From NCBI GenBank assembly GCA_015484985.1, contig WFUL01000150.1, forward strand, positions 1 to 5,690: 5,690 nt of DNA, written 5' to 3'. Position 1 is the first letter of the stretch. Each line of letters begins with the position of its first letter. Positions 1-5,690 of the stretch are shown here, piece by piece. This DNA is from Anaerolineales bacterium (GTDB lineage: Bacteria; Chloroflexota; Anaerolineae; Anaerolineales; DRMV01). A program made the translations under genes and the position numbers. The notes below the pieces were generated by a model that made no database searches, had not been told where the DNA came from, and worked only from the letters and a program-made list of their open reading frames with translations.

Positions 1-166
1 CCCAAACGTAGATGAGAGGTAGACCGGTGAGCATGAGCAGGGTCAGCCACGCCCACAGGATACCTTCCCAGCCGGCGGCCTTCCAGCCCACCAGAGGGAA
101 GATGAACAGGGACAGGACAGAACTGTCGAAGAAGATGGATATCCAACGGGCCAGGCGATCGCGCAC
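1..166 (-). CDS. N-terminal fragment of an integral membrane protein, possibly PAP2-like phosphatase (partial, cut by left edge)
   Basis: A 55-codon open fragment starts with GTG at 166-164 and runs off the window edge. The start is chosen because a near-perfect Shine-Dalgarno, AAGGAGG (179-173), lies 6 nt upstream. The peptide begins MRDRLARWISIFF. It has a basic N-terminus, then a hydrophobic stretch at about residues 15-27 and a clear membrane segment at about 36-54 (ending GLPLIYVW), with a tryptophan/glycine-rich turn between them. No catalytic motif falls inside the fragment. The overall look (short basic lead, two early membrane helices, LP in the second) reminds me of the N-terminus of PAP2-family lipid phosphatases in environmental bacteria. 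That is a weak resemblance, and other polytopic proteins would look alike. It lies 85 nt after the methyltransferase stop and probably has its own promoter (246-218). The gene's reality is well supported; its function is not. Confidence 0.6.
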   Translation of the reverse strand, partial: MRDRLARWISIFFDSSVLSLFIFPLVGWKAAGWEGILWAWLTLLMLTGLPLIYVW

Positions 167-172
167 CGCAGA

Positions 173-179
173 CCTCCTT
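173..179 (-). promoter_or_regulatory. Strong ribosome binding site for the left-edge membrane protein
   Basis: On the minus strand the sequence reads AAGGAGG, followed after 6 nt by GTG. This is a near-consensus Shine-Dalgarno. It fixes the GTG at 166 as the start, rather than any codon of the overlapping frame that runs through 246-43. Confidence 0.75.
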
Positions 180-217
180 GGTTGGAGAAGATGTGGGACA
201 AATGGGGAACGCCCACC

Positions 218-246
218 AGTATACCCCGGAGAATGACGCTCTCCAA
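218..246 (-). promoter_or_regulatory. Candidate sigma70-type promoter upstream of the left-edge membrane protein
   Basis: Reading the minus strand, TTGGAG (246-241) and TATACT (223-218) are separated by exactly 17 bp. The -10 box matches the TATAAT consensus at 5 of 6 positions. The -35 box matches TTGACA at only 3 of 6. Transcription would begin near 211, leaving a leader of about 45 nt before the GTG at 166. The site begins immediately after the methyltransferase stop (252), in the largest gap of the window, where a promoter would be expected. It is a by-eye match with a weak -35, so chance is possible. Confidence 0.4.
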
Positions 247-251
247 GAGGT

Positions 252-914
252 TCAGCCAGGAGATGCAGGATGGCGGGATGCCTGAGCCTGGGGTGGGCGG
301 GTATGGATGAGCTTGACCAGGTCCCCGCTGAGGTTTTCAACAGAGACCAGGGTCAACCCCGCCCGACGGACGTTCTCGACCGTGCGGCGGTTGATGTTGG
401 CGCCCACCATACGCACCACCAGGGGATTGAGCAGGTCCATGAGGGGACCGATGATGGGTCTGTCCACCCGCACGTGCTCCAGAAGCCAGATATCCCCCTC
501 GGGTTTGACCACCCGGGCCAGTTCTTGCAGCCCCCGGATGGGGTCGGGCACCGAGCAGAAGACAAAGGTGGCAACGGCGGTGTCAAAGGCATCGTCGGGG
601 AAGGCCAGAGATTGGACGTCCATCCATTGCAAGTCGACGTCCAGGCCCAGTTTCCGGGCCCGGGAACGGGCCCGCGCCAGCATGGCTTCGCTAAGGTCGA
701 TAGCCGTGACCCGGGCGCCGGGGGGATAGTAGGGCATGTTCTTTCCTGTGCCCACCCCGACCTCCAGAATGCGTCCGGGCCTCACGCGAGACCACAACCG
801 GGCGCGCCACTTCTGAAAACGGGCCCGCTCCACGAAGGTCTCCATGAGGTCGTACAGGGGCGCAATGCGGTTGTAACGCTTGCGGGTGACCTGGGTCAGA
901 GACGCGAAGTCCAT
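252..914 (-). CDS. Class I SAM-dependent methyltransferase (UbiE/METTL7-like)
   Basis: This 220-residue cytosolic enzyme should transfer a methyl group from S-adenosylmethionine; the acceptor is unknown. Motif I is LEVGVGTGKN (residues 50-59), the glycine-rich SAM loop. The acidic residue ending strand 2 is D73 in AIDLS. D99 in QWMDVQSLAF is the usual adenine-contacting region, and FDTAVATFVFCSVPDP (110-125) is the strand-4 motif. Residues 143-150 (WLLEHVRV) and 171-187 (GANINRRTVENVRRAGL) match the C-terminal pattern of the UbiE/PmtA-like and METTL7-like branch, known for acting on quinones, phospholipids or small thiols. The C-terminal tail (about 207-220) is proline/alanine-rich and probably disordered. 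The ATG at 914 is preceded by GGAGG (928-924) at 9 nt. It follows the fusion-protein stop by only 21 nt, so it is very likely co-transcribed with the exporter. The fold assignment is sure; the substrate is not. Confidence 0.88.
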   Translation of the reverse strand: MDFASLTQVTRKRYNRIAPLYDLMETFVERARFQKWRARLWSRVRPGRILEVGVGTGKNMPYYPPGARVTAIDLSEAMLARARSRARKLGLDVDLQWMDVQSLAFPDDAFDTAVATFVFCSVPDPIRGLQELARVVKPEGDIWLLEHVRVDRPIIGPLMDLLNPLVVRMVGANINRRTVENVRRAGLTLVSVENLSGDLVKLIHTRPPQAQASRHPASPG

Positions 915-935
915 GGTCTCTTGCCTCCGGATGAT

Positions 936-1946
936 TTATGGATTTTCTTCGAACACCGCGTCAGCAATCATTCCCGGCTTCAGGGCCAGGTCGTCGTTGG
1001 GCAGGGTGATTTCCACCGCGTACACCAGCCGGGCCCGCTCGTCAGGAGTTTGCACGTTGGCCGGAGTGAATTCCGCCTGCGGCGAGATGTACGTCACCGT
1101 GCCCGTGAAGGTGCGCTCCGGCCAGCTGTCCACATATACGGCTACCGAGTCCCCCAGGCGAACTCGACCATACGCCGTTTCGGGCAGGTACACCGTGAGG
1201 GTGACCTGTCGCAGGTCGGCCAGCATCAGGATGGGGGCCAGGGGCGCGGCGATTTCCCCTGCAGAAAACAGGCGGTCCAGGATGAAGCCGCTTCGGGGCG
1301 CAGTCAGGGTCATCTTCTCCTTTTGCAGTTGAAGCAGGTCCTGGATGCTATACGCGGCTTGCAGGAGGGCTTCGAGACCCTGGTAAAGCATCTCCGCTTG
1401 GCTGGCTTGGGCCTCCAGGGCATAAGGCTCATCCCGCATGGTGGTGAGCAGGTCCAGCACTCGTTGCAGGCCGTCCCGGGTGGTCTGGGCCAGCTGTACC
1501 TGCTGTGGGTTTCCGCCCAGCTGGGCGGCCTGGAGTTGAAGTTCGACCGCGTCCAACTGCGCCTGGATTTCCGCAATGCGCAGCTTGATTTCCTGGGGGT
1601 TGGCGCTTGCGGCCTGGGCCGCACGCCAGGCTTCCCGGGCCGCGTCCCGGGCCTTTTCCAGAGATTGGATGGCGGCTTCCGTGCGGGCCAGGTCCGCGTC
1701 AATCATGTCCGTCTCCAGGCGCACCAGAACGTCCCCTTCCCGGACTTCGTCACCTTTGTCGACGGTGATTTCCACAATGCGGCCGCCCATCTCCGAGACA
1801 ATGGCCACCATTTCCACTTCAATGGTGCCTGTGGCCCGTATCTGATGGCGGCTTCCCTGGGCCTCCCGACCCATCCACCACCACCCCAGGGCCAGGATCG
1901 CGGCGAAAAAGATGCCCGTGAGGACGTATCGCCAAGTCTTGTTCAT
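936..1946 (-). CDS. HlyD-family membrane fusion (periplasmic adaptor) protein of an ABC exporter, YbhG-like
   Basis: The 336-residue protein has a short basic start and one membrane anchor (about 8-24, ending GWWWM) with no lipobox cysteine, so it is anchored by a signal-anchor helix. The first half of the lipoyl/barrel-sandwich domain is at about 40-80 (SEMGGRIVEI, KGDEVREGDVLVRLE). A long alanine/glutamine-rich coiled coil covers about 82-211. The second lipoyl half is at about 212-245 (TAPRSGFI, GEIAAPLAPIL). A beta-barrel follows, with YVDSWPERTFTGTVTYISP and then FTPANVQTPDERARLVYAVEI split across 293-313, a hallmark of the YbhG/HlyD group. The start is the ATG at 1946: AAGGAG (1960-1955) lies 8 nt upstream, whereas the in-frame GTG at 1955 overlaps that site and is not the likely start. 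The protein would link the permeases to the outer envelope. It sits 55 nt after the second permease stop and 21 nt before the methyltransferase. No TolC-type channel is visible in the window. Confidence 0.9.
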   Translation of the reverse strand: MNKTWRYVLTGIFFAAILALGWWWMGREAQGSRHQIRATGTIEVEMVAIVSEMGGRIVEITVDKGDEVREGDVLVRLETDMIDADLARTEAAIQSLEKARDAAREAWRAAQAASANPQEIKLRIAEIQAQLDAVELQLQAAQLGGNPQQVQLAQTTRDGLQRVLDLLTTMRDEPYALEAQASQAEMLYQGLEALLQAAYSIQDLLQLQKEKMTLTAPRSGFILDRLFSAGEIAAPLAPILMLADLRQVTLTVYLPETAYGRVRLGDSVAVYVDSWPERTFTGTVTYISPQAEFTPANVQTPDERARLVYAVEITLPNDDLALKPGMIADAVFEENP

Positions 1947-1954
1947 GGGTTCCA

Positions 1955-1960
1955 CTCCTT
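1955..1960 (-). promoter_or_regulatory. Ribosome binding site that decides the fusion-protein start
   Basis: The minus strand reads AAGGAG here, 8 nt before the ATG at 1946. An upstream in-frame GTG (1955-1953) uses the last G of this site and has no Shine-Dalgarno of its own, so the shorter 336-residue protein is preferred. The 55-nt gap that holds this site has no clear hairpin or promoter. Confidence 0.7.
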
Positions 1961-2001
1961 ACGATTCAGGTTTCCCTCATCGCCCAGGTTGCGAGCGTTG
2001 C

Positions 2002-3138
2002 CTACACCAGCCGTTTTCGGAAATACAGGGCGCTGATGCTCAACAACACCAGGCCGTACAGGGTCAGGGCCAGGGTCTGAGGCCAGAACACGTCCAGTCC
2101 CACGCCTTTGAGGAAAATCCCCAGGGTGACCTCTACGTAGTAACGCAGAGGGCTCAGATAGGTGAACCACTGGAGCACCCGGGGCATATTGATGATGGGC
2201 ACCACGGTACCCGAGAGAAAGGCCAGAGGAAACAGAATGAAGAAGGCCAGCATGAGGGTCTGCTGCATGTTTCGGGCCAGGGTGCCGATGAGCACCCCAA
2301 TGCCGCTGCTGCTCATGAACATGAGCAGGGAGATGCCGTAGAACAGGAGCGCGCTGCCCTTCAGGGGAACCCCGAACACCCACATGGACATGAGCACGCC
2401 CAGGGTCAGCCCCACGAGCTTCAGCCCCATCATGGGCAGGATTTTGGCCGTGATGAGCTCCGCGCTGGTCACCGGGGTCATCATCAACTGTTCCAGAGTA
2501 CCGGCTTCCTTCTCCCGAACAATGGCCGCGGCAGGAATCAGAATCCCCAGAATGAGCACGGAGATGGTGAGCATGGTGAGCATGATGAAGTGGACGTACT
2601 TGAGTTGGGGCATGTACCAGATGCGAATCACGTTCTCTACCCGGGGGAGAGGGGAAAAGCCCCCCAGGCCTGCGCGTTGGACGCGGCGCATTCGAACCTT
2701 CTGGTTGTACTCCTTCAGCATGCCCGCGGTGATGGCCAGGGCCTGGCTGGCAATGGTGCTGTTGCTACCATCCACCAGAACCTGCACCTGGGCCGTTTCG
2801 CCCCGGCGCAGGGTTCGGGCAAAGCCCTGGGGAACCACCAGGGCAAACTGAATCTCCCCCGCATCCATCAGGGCTTGGAGTGCGTCGGGGTTCTCCACCT
2901 GGGCCACCAGGCGGAAACCCTCCAGGCGGGCGAAGGCGTCCACCAATGCCCGGCTTTCCGGCGTATGGTCACCGTCGTATACCGCGGTGGCCATGGTGCG
3001 TACTTCCAGGGTGAGGGCCCAACCGCAGATGGCGATTTCGACAAAGGTATAGAGGATGAGCAACACCAGCGCCCGGTCGCGGGCGAACTGGGTGAACTCC
3101 TTGCGCATCAGGCCCCACAAGCGTCGGTTGACCATCAT
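2002..3138 (-). CDS. ABC-2 type transporter permease, second subunit (YbhR-like)
   Basis: This 378-residue inner-membrane permease has the ABC2_membrane_3 layout. TM1 is at about 23-44. A large extracytoplasmic domain spans about 45-183, containing DHTPESRA (57-64) and a GFARTLRRGETAQVQ block (105-119) followed by LVDGSNST. TM2 is at about 185-206, and the cytoplasmic coupling segment IVREKEAGTLEQLMMTPV at 206-223. TM3-TM5 lie between about 228 and 315, with a final TM6 at about 351-372 and a basic tail FRKRLV. It should pair with the neighbouring permease. The ATG at 3138 overlaps the preceding stop as ATGA. A second ATG follows directly (3135) and is better spaced from GAGG (3147-3144), so the protein may be one residue shorter. 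The open frame continues upstream to 3219, but that part is the other permease's coding DNA read in another frame. TM1 has a buried glutamate (E34). The transported substrate cannot be read from the sequence. Confidence 0.92.
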   Translation of the reverse strand: MMVNRRLWGLMRKEFTQFARDRALVLLILYTFVEIAICGWALTLEVRTMATAVYDGDHTPESRALVDAFARLEGFRLVAQVENPDALQALMDAGEIQFALVVPQGFARTLRRGETAQVQVLVDGSNSTIASQALAITAGMLKEYNQKVRMRRVQRAGLGGFSPLPRVENVIRIWYMPQLKYVHFIMLTMLTISVLILGILIPAAAIVREKEAGTLEQLMMTPVTSAELITAKILPMMGLKLVGLTLGVLMSMWVFGVPLKGSALLFYGISLLMFMSSSGIGVLIGTLARNMQQTLMLAFFILFPLAFLSGTVVPIINMPRVLQWFTYLSPLRYYVEVTLGIFLKGVGLDVFWPQTLALTLYGLVLLSISALYFRKRLV

Positions 3139-4277
3139 CCCACCCTCTTTCGGAAGCGCCAGACGGCCAGGGCCAGGATGACCAGGGTGTAGGCTGTGAG
3201 CACCACCAGTTGAGGCCACCAGACTTCCCAGCCCACACCCTTGAGGAACACATCGTAGGTGATTTTGGTGTAGTACCGGGCAGGGAAGAGGTAGGCGTAG
3301 ACTTGCATGGCTATGGGCATGGTGAAAATGGGGAACATGAAGCCTGAGAAGAGGAACGAAGGCATCATGGTCAGGACCAGGGCCAAGAGCATGGCCGCCA
3401 CTTGGGTTCGGGTGAGGGTACTAACCAACAACCCAATGGCCACGGTACTCACGGCGTAGGGGATAGAGGCCAGGAGGAAGAGGGCCAGGCTCCCTTGAAG
3501 GGGTACCCGGAACCAGTAACGGGCGGCCAACAAAATCAAGGCCAGCTCTCCGAAGGCGATGAGCAAGTAGGGTAGTAGTTTGCCCACGATAAAGGCCCAG
3601 GGTCGCAAGGGGGAGACGAAAATTTGTTGAATGGAGCCGTGTTCCTTCTCTCGTACGATGGCCAGCGCGGCGAGCAGAGGCGGGAAGGCCATAAGGAGCA
3701 CGCCGATGAGTCCGGGCACGATGAAGGACTCGCTGCGCATCGCAGGGTTGTAACGCACCTGGGGTATGGCCACCACCGCAGGCGCGGTCAGATGGCGATC
3801 CACGGCCTGGAGCGCGGCCAGGCGTTCCCCGGCCAGTTCGGCCAAGAAGGCGTCGTTGACCGCGTCCACATAGGCCCGCACGACCCGGGCCGAGGTGGGA
3901 AAAGTGCCGTCTACCAGGGTTTGCACCTGAGCTGTTTCCCCGCGACGCAGGGCCCGGGCGAACCCCCCGGGAATGATGAGCACCACCTGCGCCTGTCCCC
4001 GATCCAGCAGGTCTTCAGCCTCTTCCGGCGAATCGGGCCGGTAAGCCAGGACGAACTTGCCCGTGTTCACTAAGGCCTGGGCATAGGCCCGGCTTTCGGG
4101 GGTATGATCCAGGTCCACCACGGCCAGGGGGATGTCCTTCACGTCCAGGTTGAGGGCGTACGCGAAGAGGAAGAGCAGGGCCACAGGCAGCAACAGGGCG
4201 ATGCTCAAGGTATAGGGGTCCCGCCAGATTTCCCGGAATTCCTTTTTGAGGATGGGAAGTACACCGTGCCAGGTCAT
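3135..4277 (-). CDS. ABC-2 type transporter permease, first subunit (YbhS-like)
   Basis: This 380-residue inner-membrane permease has the same architecture as the adjacent one. A cytoplasmic amphipathic start (KKEFREIWRDP, 11-21) leads into TM1 at about 24-42. An extracytoplasmic domain spans about 43-183, with DHTPESRA (57-64) and GFARALRRGETAQVQTLVDG (105-124). TM2 is at about 185-207, followed by the coupling helix IVREKEHGSIQQIFVSPLRP (207-226). TM3-TM5 lie between about 227 and 314, then the family motif FPARYYTKITYDVFLKGVG (331-349), and TM6 at about 354-373. It should form the membrane pathway with its paralogue, powered by the upstream ATPase. The ATG at 4277 overlaps the ATPase stop (ATGA), and AAGG (4287-4284) sits 6 nt upstream, so translation is probably coupled. 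Its own stop overlaps the next permease's start in the same way. The length is typical of the family and nothing is missing. Confidence 0.93.
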   Translation of the reverse strand: MTWHGVLPILKKEFREIWRDPYTLSIALLLPVALLFLFAYALNLDVKDIPLAVVDLDHTPESRAYAQALVNTGKFVLAYRPDSPEEAEDLLDRGQAQVVLIIPGGFARALRRGETAQVQTLVDGTFPTSARVVRAYVDAVNDAFLAELAGERLAALQAVDRHLTAPAVVAIPQVRYNPAMRSESFIVPGLIGVLLMAFPPLLAALAIVREKEHGSIQQIFVSPLRPWAFIVGKLLPYLLIAFGELALILLAARYWFRVPLQGSLALFLLASIPYAVSTVAIGLLVSTLTRTQVAAMLLALVLTMMPSFLFSGFMFPIFTMPIAMQVYAYLFPARYYTKITYDVFLKGVGWEVWWPQLVVLTAYTLVILALAVWRFRKRVG

Positions 4278-5689
4278 GATGCACCTTGAGCTTTACGACC
4301 GGCTTCTTCCATTTCGATGAAGAGCATGAACAGGTCTTCCAGGGAAAGGGAAACGGGCCGGATGGGGCCGGCCAACAGGCCCAGAGAATGGAGGGCCCGT
4401 TCCACGGCCTCTTGGCCGGCCTCGGCCTCCCATACCAGAACGTGCAATTTGTCGCCGAAGATGCCGGTCTGGATGACTTCGGAAAGTCCTTCCAAAGGTG
4501 CGAGGGCGGCTAAGGGGTCCCGAACAGGCACCTCGATCAGGGAGCCCAATTTCATATTGGCCCGTAATTGGGCCGGACTGCCCAGGGCGATGAGGCGTCC
4601 TCGGTAGATGAGGCCCAGGCGGTGGCAGTGTTCCGCTTCGTCCATGTAATGGGTGGTCACGAACACCGTGGTTCCCTGCGCGACCAGGGCGAAAATCAGG
4701 TCCCAGAATTCCCGACGGGAGACGGGATCCACACCGCTGGTGGGTTCGTCCAGGAAGAGGACCTGAGGGTCGTGAAGGATGGCGCAGCCTAAGGCCAGGC
4801 GCTGTTTCCATCCGCCGGAGAGGTCCCGGGTCAGTAAGTGTTCTTTGCCCACCAGGCCGGCCATTTCCAGTACCCAGCGGCGCCGTTCCTGAAACCGCCG
4901 TGGAGGAAGGTCGTACACGTCGCCGTAGAAGCGGATGTTTTCCTCTACGGTGAGGTCGTTGTAGAGGGAAAACTTCTGAGACATGTAGCCGATGTGGGGC
5001 TTCATGCGGCCGCGTTCGCGCACCACGTCAAAGCCCGCGACGGTGGCCCGACCCGCAGTAGGGGGCAGCAAACCGCACAGCATGCGAATGGTTGTGGTCT
5101 TGCCCGAACCATTGGGTCCCAGGAAACCGAAAACCTCGCCTTTGCCCACCGTGAAGGTCACGTTGTCTACGGCCAGAACGGAACCAAAGCGTTTGGTCAG
5201 GCCCTCGGCCAGGATGGCCGCCTCCCGGTGGCCGTTTCGGTCGGGCTCCTCTTCGGGAAGGGGGATGATGGGACGACGCACGTCCTCGGCCGCGCGCAAC
5301 TCTTCGATGGCCGCGATGAAGACGTCCTCCAGGCTGGGCTTGGTGATTTCCATGTGGGTCACGGTGACGCCGGCTTGGGCCAGGCGCTGGGGGAGGTTGC
5401 GGGCCAGGGCTTCCCCATCCCGCAGCAGGAGGTGAAGGCGTTCGCCGAAAACCTGCACCTGGGCCACGCCGGGGATTTCTCGCAGGCGGGCCACCGCGCG
5501 CGTTTGGGGATGGGCCACTATATCCACGGCCACGCCGTGAATCATCCCTTTGAGCGCTTCGGGGGCGTCCATGGCGATGATTTCCCCCCGCCGCATGAAG
5601 GCTACCCGATGGCAGCGTTCCGCCTCGTCCATATAAGGCGTGGTGACGAAGATGGTAATGCCCTCAGCCAGGAACTCATACAACAACTT
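4274..5689 (-). CDS. ABC transporter ATPase with two nucleotide-binding domains, YbhF-like (partial, 5' end beyond right edge)
   Basis: 471 codons are visible, reading from the right edge with no start codon; the TTG at 5686 is internal. Counting from the codon at 5689, residues 1-46 are the end of a first ABC domain: the H-loop region FVTTPYMDEAERC (14-26), then the strand RRGEIIAMDAPEALK. A linker subdomain follows, ending SLEDVFIAAIEEL (119-131). A complete second domain starts near 158, with Walker A GPNGSGKTT (191-199), Q-loop Q238 (MSQKFSLYNDLTVEEN), signature LSGGWKQR (290-297), Walker B VLFLDEP (310-316), D-loop SGVD (318-321) and H-loop H347. A second copy of the linker subdomain ends SLEDLFMLFIEMEE. 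Two ABC domains in one chain plus two adjacent ABC-2 permeases match the YbhF type. It hydrolyses ATP at the cytoplasmic face to drive export. In the first domain the H-loop histidine is a proline (P18), suggesting a non-equivalent ATP site. Confidence 0.93.
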   Translation of the reverse strand, partial: KLLYEFLAEGITIFVTTPYMDEAERCHRVAFMRRGEIIAMDAPEALKGMIHGVAVDIVAHPQTRAVARLREIPGVAQVQVFGERLHLLLRDGEALARNLPQRLAQAGVTVTHMEITKPSLEDVFIAAIEELRAAEDVRRPIIPLPEEEPDRNGHREAAILAEGLTKRFGSVLAVDNVTFTVGKGEVFGFLGPNGSGKTTTIRMLCGLLPPTAGRATVAGFDVVRERGRMKPHIGYMSQKFSLYNDLTVEENIRFYGDVYDLPPRRFQERRRWVLEMAGLVGKEHLLTRDLSGGWKQRLALGCAILHDPQVLFLDEPTSGVDPVSRREFWDLIFALVAQGTTVFVTTHYMDEAEHCHRLGLIYRGRLIALGSPAQLRANMKLGSLIEVPVRDPLAALAPLEGLSEVIQTGIFGDKLHVLVWEAEAGQEAVERALHSLGLLAGPIRPVSLSLEDLFMLFIEMEEAGRKAQGAS

Positions 5690-5690
5690 C

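Noticed and set aside
228..244. Possible terminator hairpin (GGAGA, 7-nt loop, TCTCC on the minus strand) after the methyltransferase
   Set aside because: The stem is only 5 bp, no T-run follows, and it overlaps the better-supported promoter candidate.
43..246. A 67-codon minus-strand open frame starting at 246 across the promoter gap
   Set aside because: It overlaps the left-edge gene in another frame and has no good ribosome binding site at its start. Its product is not membrane-like, while the alternative frame from GTG 166 has a strong Shine-Dalgarno and a clear TM segment.
270..2036. A 588-codon open frame on the plus strand, antisense to the methyltransferase and fusion protein
   Set aside because: Its translation is rich in His, Gln, Gly, Arg and Pro with no domain or membrane pattern, typical of the antisense of GC-rich coding DNA. 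The opposite strand carries two clear protein families with ribosome binding sites.
1912..3192. A 426-codon open frame on the plus strand opposite the second permease
   Set aside because: The product is a His/Gln/Glu-rich low-complexity chain, the mirror of hydrophobic permease codons. There is no recognisable family, and it overlaps well-supported genes.
3139..3219. Upstream extension of the second permease by 27 codons
   Set aside because: These codons lie inside the first permease's C-terminal coding DNA and give a Gly/Pro/His-rich leader unlike any permease N-terminus. The ATGA overlap at 3138 is the natural start.
4565..5659. DNA-level direct repeat (about 5659-5552 and 4672-4565)
   Set aside because: The similarity reflects the homologous H-loop regions of the two ABC domains in one protein, an ancient domain duplication, not a mobile or structural repeat.

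Overview
This GC-rich window holds five genes, all on the minus strand, so the biological reading order runs from the right edge to the left. The core is an ABC-2 type efflux cassette. In transcript order it comprises a tandem-ATPase ABC protein (cut by the right edge), two ABC-2 permeases, and a HlyD-type membrane fusion protein. A small class I SAM-dependent methyltransferase follows, and then the first 55 codons of a membrane protein cut by the left edge. The exporter proteins resemble the E. coli YbhF-YbhS-YbhR-YbhG system (double-NBD ATPase, two permeases, fusion protein), although the gene order differs.

Layout. Positions 5689-4274 carry the end of nucleotide-binding domain 1 and a complete domain 2. 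Positions 4277-3135 and 3138-2002 are the two permeases; each start codon overlaps the preceding stop as ATGA, which implies translational coupling. A 55-nt gap with a good Shine-Dalgarno leads to the fusion protein (1946-936). A 21-nt gap leads to the methyltransferase (914-252). The remaining non-coding stretch (251-167) has a plausible sigma70-like promoter and a strong ribosome binding site for the last gene, so that gene may be a separate transcription unit. No gap exceeds 300 bases. I saw no tRNA, rRNA, CRISPR, insertion sequence or phage element.

How the genes work together. The ATPase should power transport by a heterodimer of the two permeases. The membrane-anchored fusion protein with a long coiled coil would extend the path away from the cytoplasmic membrane. 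No outer-membrane channel gene is in view. The methyltransferase sits close behind the exporter and could modify its substrate or a lipid, but this is inference from position only.

Organism. The style (GC-rich, tightly packed, GTG start with a strong Shine-Dalgarno) suits a free-living bacterium. The sequences remind me of Chloroflexota (Anaerolineae-like) or similar environmental lineages, but this is an impression and cannot be settled here. The window looks like ordinary chromosomal transport DNA. I found no convincing evidence of a wholly new system; the points most worth checking are the degenerate H-loop in the first ATPase domain and the exporter-methyltransferase linkage.
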